Assembly: GCF_000739875.1 (NCBI RefSeq) | Contig: NZ_BBJR01000035.1 | Location: forward strand, 1 to 64,000 | Source of the DNA: Comamonas aquatica NBRC 14918 | Lineage (GTDB): Bacteria > Pseudomonadota > Gammaproteobacteria > Burkholderiales > Burkholderiaceae_C | Direction: 5' to 3' | Length of the DNA: 64,000 nt | In this document: in pieces, positions 60,358-64,000 of the stretch | How the letters are laid out: every line of letters begins with the position of its first letter | How positions within the stretch are numbered: the first letter of the stretch is position 1 | Translations under genes and position numbers: made by a program | Notes under the pieces: model-generated | What the model saw: only the letters and a program-made list of their open reading frames with translations | Database searches by the model: none | Told to the model about the DNA's origin: nothing

Positions 60358-60482
60358 TATCAACGCAAACGCAACTCAGCATCAACCGCAGCCAATCCGC
60401 GCCAGTGGGGACTTGCCGTGCCAAGGCCCGCGAATCCTTGACAATGGTCATCCATGCGTCACCCTCACACAAGGAGCCCCAT

Positions 60483-60965
60483 ATGAAAGGCGAACCGCAA
60501 GTCATTGCCGCTCTGCAAGCACAACTCAAGAACGAACTCACTGCCATCAACCAGTACTACATGCACTACCGCATGTACAAGCACTGGGGCTTTGAAGCCC
60601 TGGCCAAGGTGGAGTACAAGGAATCCATCGGTGAGATGAAGCACGCCGACGTGCTGATGGACCGCATCTTCATGCTGGACGGCCTGCCCAACCTGCAGGA
60701 CCTGGGCAAGCTGCAGATCGGCGAGGATGTACCCGAAGCGCTGCAGTGCGACCTGAACCTGGAACTGGCGGCCCAGGCCACCATCAAGGATGGCATCAAG
60801 ACCGCCGAAGCCGCGCACGACTTTGTCTCGCGCGACCTGCTGCTCAAGATCCTCGACGACACCGAGGAACACATCGACTTCCTGGAAACCCAGCTGGACC
60901 TGATCGACAAGATCGGCCTGCAGAACTACCTGCAGACCCAGATGGGCGAGGCCGAAGGCCATTGA
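60483..60965 (+). CDS. bfr: Bacterioferritin
   Basis: The product has 160 residues. Ferroxidase ligands fit the E. coli pattern (E18, E51, H54, E94, E127, H130). Haem ligand Met52 is kept in GEMKHAD. It stores iron in a 24-mer. CAAGGAG precedes the ATG. It is divergent from ahpC, which fits joint response to iron and peroxide. Confidence 0.97.
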   Translation: MKGEPQVIAALQAQLKNELTAINQYYMHYRMYKHWGFEALAKVEYKESIGEMKHADVLMDRIFMLDGLPNLQDLGKLQIGEDVPEALQCDLNLELAAQATIKDGIKTAEAAHDFVSRDLLLKILDDTEEHIDFLETQLDLIDKIGLQNYLQTQMGEAEGH

Positions 60966-61029
60966 GCCCACCGTCGCCGCCCTGGTGGGTGGGGTACGCG
61001 CCTAAATAGGCGCTAGCCCTTATCCCACC

Positions 61030-61054
61030 TGCGCCAGCTGCTATGCAATTGAAA
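61030..61054 (-). repeat. Dispersed palindromic repeat, half copy
   Basis: GCGCCAGCTGCTATGCAATTGAAAA resembles the half copy at 32064-32094 and lies just before a terminator. Confidence 0.5.
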
Positions 61055-61080
61055 ACGGAGCCTAAGGGCTCCGTTTTTTT
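61053..61080. terminator. Bidirectional terminator between bfr and the alpha-E gene
   Basis: AAAACGGAGCC and GGCTCCGTTTT flank a short loop, with a T-run. It serves convergent bfr and the alpha-E gene. Confidence 0.88.
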
Positions 61081-61095
61081 ACGCGCTGCCAATAT

Positions 61096-62058
61096 TCACA
61101 GCTCCGGCACCAGGAAATCCCGGGTGATGAACTCGCCCAGCATGTTCACGCGGTCCAGGAACTGGGTCAGGTAGGCGTGCAGGCCGGTGTCCAGGATTTC
61201 ATCGATGCGACCGTACTGCAGGTCGGCCAGCAGGCGCCCCGCCTTGCGCTGGCTTTCCTGCGAGCCCTCGTGGGCCACGGCCTTGAGGTTGTCCACCACC
61301 TCGCGCATGCAGGCGTGCAGCGAACGCGGCATGTCGGCACGCAGCACCAGCAGGTCGGCCACGCGCTCGGGCGTGATCACGTCGCGGTAGACCTTGCGGT
61401 ACACCTCGAACGCCGAGACGCTGCGCAGCAGCGCGCTCCAGTGGTAGAAGTCGAACTGCTGCGCGGTTTTGCGCTCGGATTCCATGCCGTGGTAGTCGCG
61501 CTGGATGGCATGGAAGCGCACGTCCAGCAAGCGCGCGGTGTTGTCCGCCCGCTCCAGGAAGGTGCCCAGGCGCAGGAAGTTGAATGCCTCGTCCTGCAGC
61601 ATGGTGCCCAGCACCACACCGCGCGACAGGTGGGAGCGGTATTTCACCCACTCCGCCAGTTGGCCGGGGTCCTTGCCCAGGGAGCCTTCCTGCAAGTGCT
61701 TGCGCATCGCCAGCCAGGTCTGGTTCTGGGTCTCCCAGACCTCGGTGGACAAGGCCCCGCGCACGGCCCGCGCGTTCTCACGCGCGGCATGCAGGCAGGA
61801 CACGATGGACGCCGGATTGCTTTCGTCGGCCACCATGAAGAACAGCACGTTGTCGCGCGTGATGTCGCGGTAGCGTGCCTGGTAGGCCGGGATGAGTTCG
61901 CTGATGGACAACACCCCCTGCCAGGTGCGCGCGGCATCGTCCGGGCGCATGGGCAGCATCGAGGTGTCATAGCTCACGCTCAGCATGCGGGCGGTGTTTT
62001 CTGCCCGCTCGGTGTAGCGTGACATCCAGAACAGGTGGTCGGCGGTGCGGCTCAGCAT
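61096..62058 (-). CDS. Alpha-E domain protein (DUF403)
   Basis: The product has 320 residues and starts MLSRTADHLFWMSRYTERAEN, the signature of the alpha-E family. It is almost always paired with a circularly permuted ATP-grasp gene, as here, and often with a transglutaminase gene. The pair is thought to make or modify a peptide-like product, but its chemistry is not known. Its first 17-18 codons are repeated twice more upstream in a tandem array. Confidence 0.95.
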   Translation of the reverse strand: MLSRTADHLFWMSRYTERAENTARMLSVSYDTSMLPMRPDDAARTWQGVLSISELIPAYQARYRDITRDNVLFFMVADESNPASIVSCLHAARENARAVRGALSTEVWETQNQTWLAMRKHLQEGSLGKDPGQLAEWVKYRSHLSRGVVLGTMLQDEAFNFLRLGTFLERADNTARLLDVRFHAIQRDYHGMESERKTAQQFDFYHWSALLRSVSAFEVYRKVYRDVITPERVADLLVLRADMPRSLHACMREVVDNLKAVAHEGSQESQRKAGRLLADLQYGRIDEILDTGLHAYLTQFLDRVNMLGEFITRDFLVPEL

Positions 62059-62192
62059 GATTCCTCCCCGGGCAGAAAACCCCGCGCCTGCTGCGCAGGC
62101 GAGCGCTGTTGTGTTGCAAGCGCACAGCGCTTGTCTACCCGCTCGGTGTCACGCGACATCCAGAACAGGTGGTCGGCGGTGCGGCTCAGCAT
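62052..62192 (-). CDS. Short peptide frame in repeat unit 2 (46 residues)
   Basis: Begins MLSRTADHLFWMSRDTERVD, keeps the alpha-E start, then diverges and ends GEESC. Its TGA overlaps the true alpha-E ATG in ATGCTGA. A good ribosome-binding site precedes it. It may be a translated leader or an artefact of the duplication. Confidence 0.4.
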   Translation of the reverse strand: MLSRTADHLFWMSRDTERVDKRCALATQQRSPAQQARGFLPGEESC

Positions 62193-62326
62193 GATTCCTC
62201 CCCGGGCAGAAAACCCCGCGCCTGCTGCGCAGGCGGGCGCTGTGGTGTGGCAAGCGCACAGCGCTTGTCGGCCCGCTCGGTGTCGCACGACATCCCGAGC
62301 CGGTGATCGGCGGTGCGGCTCAGCAT
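62186..62326 (-). CDS. Short peptide frame in repeat unit 3 (46 residues)
   Basis: Begins MLSRTADHRLGMSCDTERAD and ends GEESC. Its stop overlaps the next start by seven bases (ATGCTGA). The same arrangement as the other short frame. Confidence 0.4.
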   Translation of the reverse strand: MLSRTADHRLGMSCDTERADKRCALATPQRPPAQQARGFLPGEESC

Positions 62327-62430
62327 GCGTTCTCCCCACGGATTGGGATGGCCAGCGCCAGGCGCCGGGCGGTCCGGCCGGTGCCAGGCAGCACGTGGAC
62401 CTGCAAGAAGTGGGCATTCATCGGTGTCAT
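62320..62430 (-). CDS. Short frame after the ATP-grasp gene (36 residues)
   Basis: Starts MTPMNAHFLQVHVLPG at an ATG that overlaps the ATP-grasp stop (GTATGA) and ends ENAC with a TGA overlapping the first repeated alpha-E start. It would make an unbroken chain of coupled frames from the ATP-grasp gene to the alpha-E gene. Confidence 0.35.
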   Translation of the reverse strand: MTPMNAHFLQVHVLPGTGRTARRLALAIPIRGENAC

Positions 62431-63971
62431 ACGCCCCCCACCAGCGAGGCTTGTGGGCTCCAGGCGCCGGCGGACTGCGGCAGCCCTGCGGCCAGGCTGG
62501 CTGCCAGCGCTTCGCTGCCGTCGCCCAGGACCCAGGTGTCCTTGGTGCCACCGCCCTGGGAAGAGTTCACGACCAGCGATCCCTCCTTGAGCGCCACACG
62601 CGTCAGGCCGCCGGCGACCATGCGCACGCCCTCCTGGCTGCTGAGCACGAAGGGGCGCAGGTCGATGTGGCGCGGGGCAATGCCCGTCTCCACCATGGTC
62701 GGGCAGCTGGACAGGCTCAGCGTGGGCTGGGCAATGTAGCCCGCCGGATTGGCCAGCAGCGCCTGGCGGAAGCTCGCGATCTCCGCCTGGGTGGCGGCCG
62801 GCCCGATCAGCATGCCGTAGCCACCCGCACCGTGGACTTCCTTGACCACCAGCTCGTGCAGGTGGTCCAGCACGTAGCGCAGGTCGTCGGGCTTGCGGCA
62901 CAGCCAGGTGGGCACGTTGCTGAGGATGGGCTCCTCCCCCAGGTAGAAGCGGATCATGTCCGGCACATACGGGTAGACCGACTTGTCGTCGGCAATCCCG
63001 GTGCCCACCGCATTGCAGATGGTGACGTTGCCGGCGCGGTAGGCATCCATCAGGCCCGCACAGCCCAGCGACGAATCGGGGCGGAACACCTGGGGGTCCA
63101 GGAAGTCGTCGTCCACGCGGCGATAGATCACGTCCACGCGCTGCAAACCGCGCGTGGTGCGCATGTACACCACCCGGTCGCGCACCACCAGGTCCTGGCC
63201 CTCGACCAGCTCCACCCCCATCTGCTGCGCCAGGAAGGCATGCTCGAAGTAGGCGCTGTTGTACATGCCCGGCGTCAGCACCACCACCGTGGCCGAGGCG
63301 GCACCGGCCGACCCCGGCGCGCTGGCGCGCAGCGTGTCCAGCAGCAGGTCGGGGTAGTGGGCCACCGGCTCCACGGCATGGGTGCTGAACAGCTCGGGGA
63401 ACAGCCGCATCATCATCTTGCGGTTTTCCAGCATGTACGACACGCCGGACGGCACGCGCAGGTTGTCCTCCAGCACGTAGTACTCGCCCTCGCCCTGGGC
63501 GTTGCGGGCCCGCACGATGTCGATGCCGGCAATGTGGGCGTAGACCCCGCCGGGTACCAGCACGCCCTGCATCTGCGGGCGGAACTGGGCATTGCCATCG
63601 ATCAGGTCGCGCGGCACGATGCCGGCGTGCAGGATGGCCTGGCCATGGTAGATGTCCTCAATGAAGCGGTTCAGCGCCGTGACCCGCTGCACCAGCCCCT
63701 GCTGCATGCGCGCCCACTCGCCGGCGGGGATGATGCGCGGGATCAGGTCGAAGGGAATCAGGCGCTCCGTGCCCGCCCCGCTCTCATCCTTGTCGCCATA
63801 GACGGCAAAGGTGATGCCGACGCGGCGAAAGATCATCTCCGCCTCGGCCTGCCGCGCACGCATGGTGGTCTGCGCCTGCCGTGCCAGCCACTGGGCATAG
63901 GCCTTGTAATGGGTCCGCACGTCGCTGCCATCGAACGGCAGCATTGCGTACATCTCGTCAAACTTCTGCAT
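62427..63971 (-). CDS. Circularly permuted ATP-grasp protein (DUF404/DUF407)
   Basis: The product has 514 residues. It begins MQKFDEMYAMLPFDGSDVRTHYKAY and has the family blocks NRFIEDIYHGQAILHAGIVPRDLI, VLEDNLRVPSGVSYMLENRKMM, TPGMYNSAYFEHAFLAQQMGVELVEGQDLVV and VKEVHGAGGYGMLIGP. Family members are ATP-grasp ligases of unknown substrate, paired with alpha-E proteins. GGAGG precedes the ATG. The gene is complete; its own upstream region reaches the window edge. Confidence 0.95.
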   Translation of the reverse strand: MQKFDEMYAMLPFDGSDVRTHYKAYAQWLARQAQTTMRARQAEAEMIFRRVGITFAVYGDKDESGAGTERLIPFDLIPRIIPAGEWARMQQGLVQRVTALNRFIEDIYHGQAILHAGIVPRDLIDGNAQFRPQMQGVLVPGGVYAHIAGIDIVRARNAQGEGEYYVLEDNLRVPSGVSYMLENRKMMMRLFPELFSTHAVEPVAHYPDLLLDTLRASAPGSAGAASATVVVLTPGMYNSAYFEHAFLAQQMGVELVEGQDLVVRDRVVYMRTTRGLQRVDVIYRRVDDDFLDPQVFRPDSSLGCAGLMDAYRAGNVTICNAVGTGIADDKSVYPYVPDMIRFYLGEEPILSNVPTWLCRKPDDLRYVLDHLHELVVKEVHGAGGYGMLIGPAATQAEIASFRQALLANPAGYIAQPTLSLSSCPTMVETGIAPRHIDLRPFVLSSQEGVRMVAGGLTRVALKEGSLVVNSSQGGGTKDTWVLGDGSEALAASLAAGLPQSAGAWSPQASLVGGV

Positions 63972-64000
63972 CTTTGCACGCCTCCTGCGAATGGATTGCT

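Larger units (their letters stand above)
62007..62340 (-). repeat. Tandem 134-bp repeat, two and a half copies, at the alpha-E 5' end
   Basis: Units at 62007-62140 and 62141-62274 and a partial third at 62275-62340 have exactly the same 134-bp period. Each has the first 17 alpha-E codons, the ATG (at 62058, 62192, 62326) and GGGGAGGAATC or similar before it. Full units also hold GCGCCTGCTGCGCAGGC (a hairpin) and GCAAGCGCACAGCGCTTGT. The copies differ by a few bases, so the array is not recent. Confidence 0.9.

Noticed and set aside
62007-62340. CRISPR array
   Set aside because: The repeats are 134 bp, directly adjacent without unique spacers, and include coding sequence.

Overview
The window reads as chromosomal DNA of a high-GC betaproteobacterium, most likely family Comamonadaceae (Acidovorax/Comamonas relatives). 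The basis is the GC-rich coding DNA, the hemC-hemD-hemX-hemY block beside ppc, the tripartite tricarboxylate (Tct/Bug) transport proteins, and a short palindromic intergenic repeat that I recall from Comamonadaceae genomes. I saw no insertion sequence, prophage, CRISPR array or rRNA operon. It looks like core chromosome with one small, lower-GC accessory patch at about 55.6-57.8 kb.

Layout. 0-3.4 kb: MscS channel, ECHDC3-like enoyl-CoA hydratase, histone-deacetylase-like amidohydrolase. 3.4-8.6 kb: MoxR ATPase, DUF58 protein, TgpA-type transglutaminase and MltB, with overlapping start/stop codons. 8.7-14.1 kb: an orphan ABC substrate-binding protein, then tctB-tctA with a two-component system downstream. 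14.4-18.6 kb: thiC under a TPP riboswitch, and an acyl-CoA ligase. 18.9-20.9 kb: di-haem cytochrome c peroxidase, a cysteine-free Fur-family regulator and a candidate small RNA. 20.9-28 kb: ppc and the haem genes. 28-34 kb: valS, galU, TusA-like protein, Nudix hydrolase, cysM. 34.0-34.3 kb: tRNA-Leu(CAA) and initiator tRNA-Met. 34.5-41.7 kb: a diguanylate cyclase, then MarR regulator and a complete EmrAB/outer-membrane-factor pump. 42-51 kb: an uncharacterised 463-residue protein, CidA/CidB-like pair, EamA transporter with divergent LysR gene, photolyase, PAS-GGDEF protein. 50.4-55.5 kb: a glutarate/glutaryl-CoA locus (LysR, gcdH, family III CoA-transferase) and a Bug binding protein. 55.6-57.8 kb: divergent GlxA-type regulator and a secreted metallo-beta-lactamase-fold protein. 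58-61 kb: ahpC-ahpF and divergent bfr, sharing a region with an OxyR-like site. 61-64 kb: alpha-E protein and circularly permuted ATP-grasp protein.

The least explained elements are: (1) two and a half tandem copies of a 134-bp module between the ATP-grasp and alpha-E genes, each carrying its own ribosome-binding site and first codons of the alpha-E gene and encoding short peptides whose stops overlap the next start; (2) an intergenic transcript candidate of about 100 nt near 20.75 kb with promoter, stem-loop and intrinsic terminator; (3) at least eleven full or partial copies of a roughly 55-bp imperfect palindrome, usually between genes. Gene functions rest on recognised motifs and family knowledge; no database search was run.
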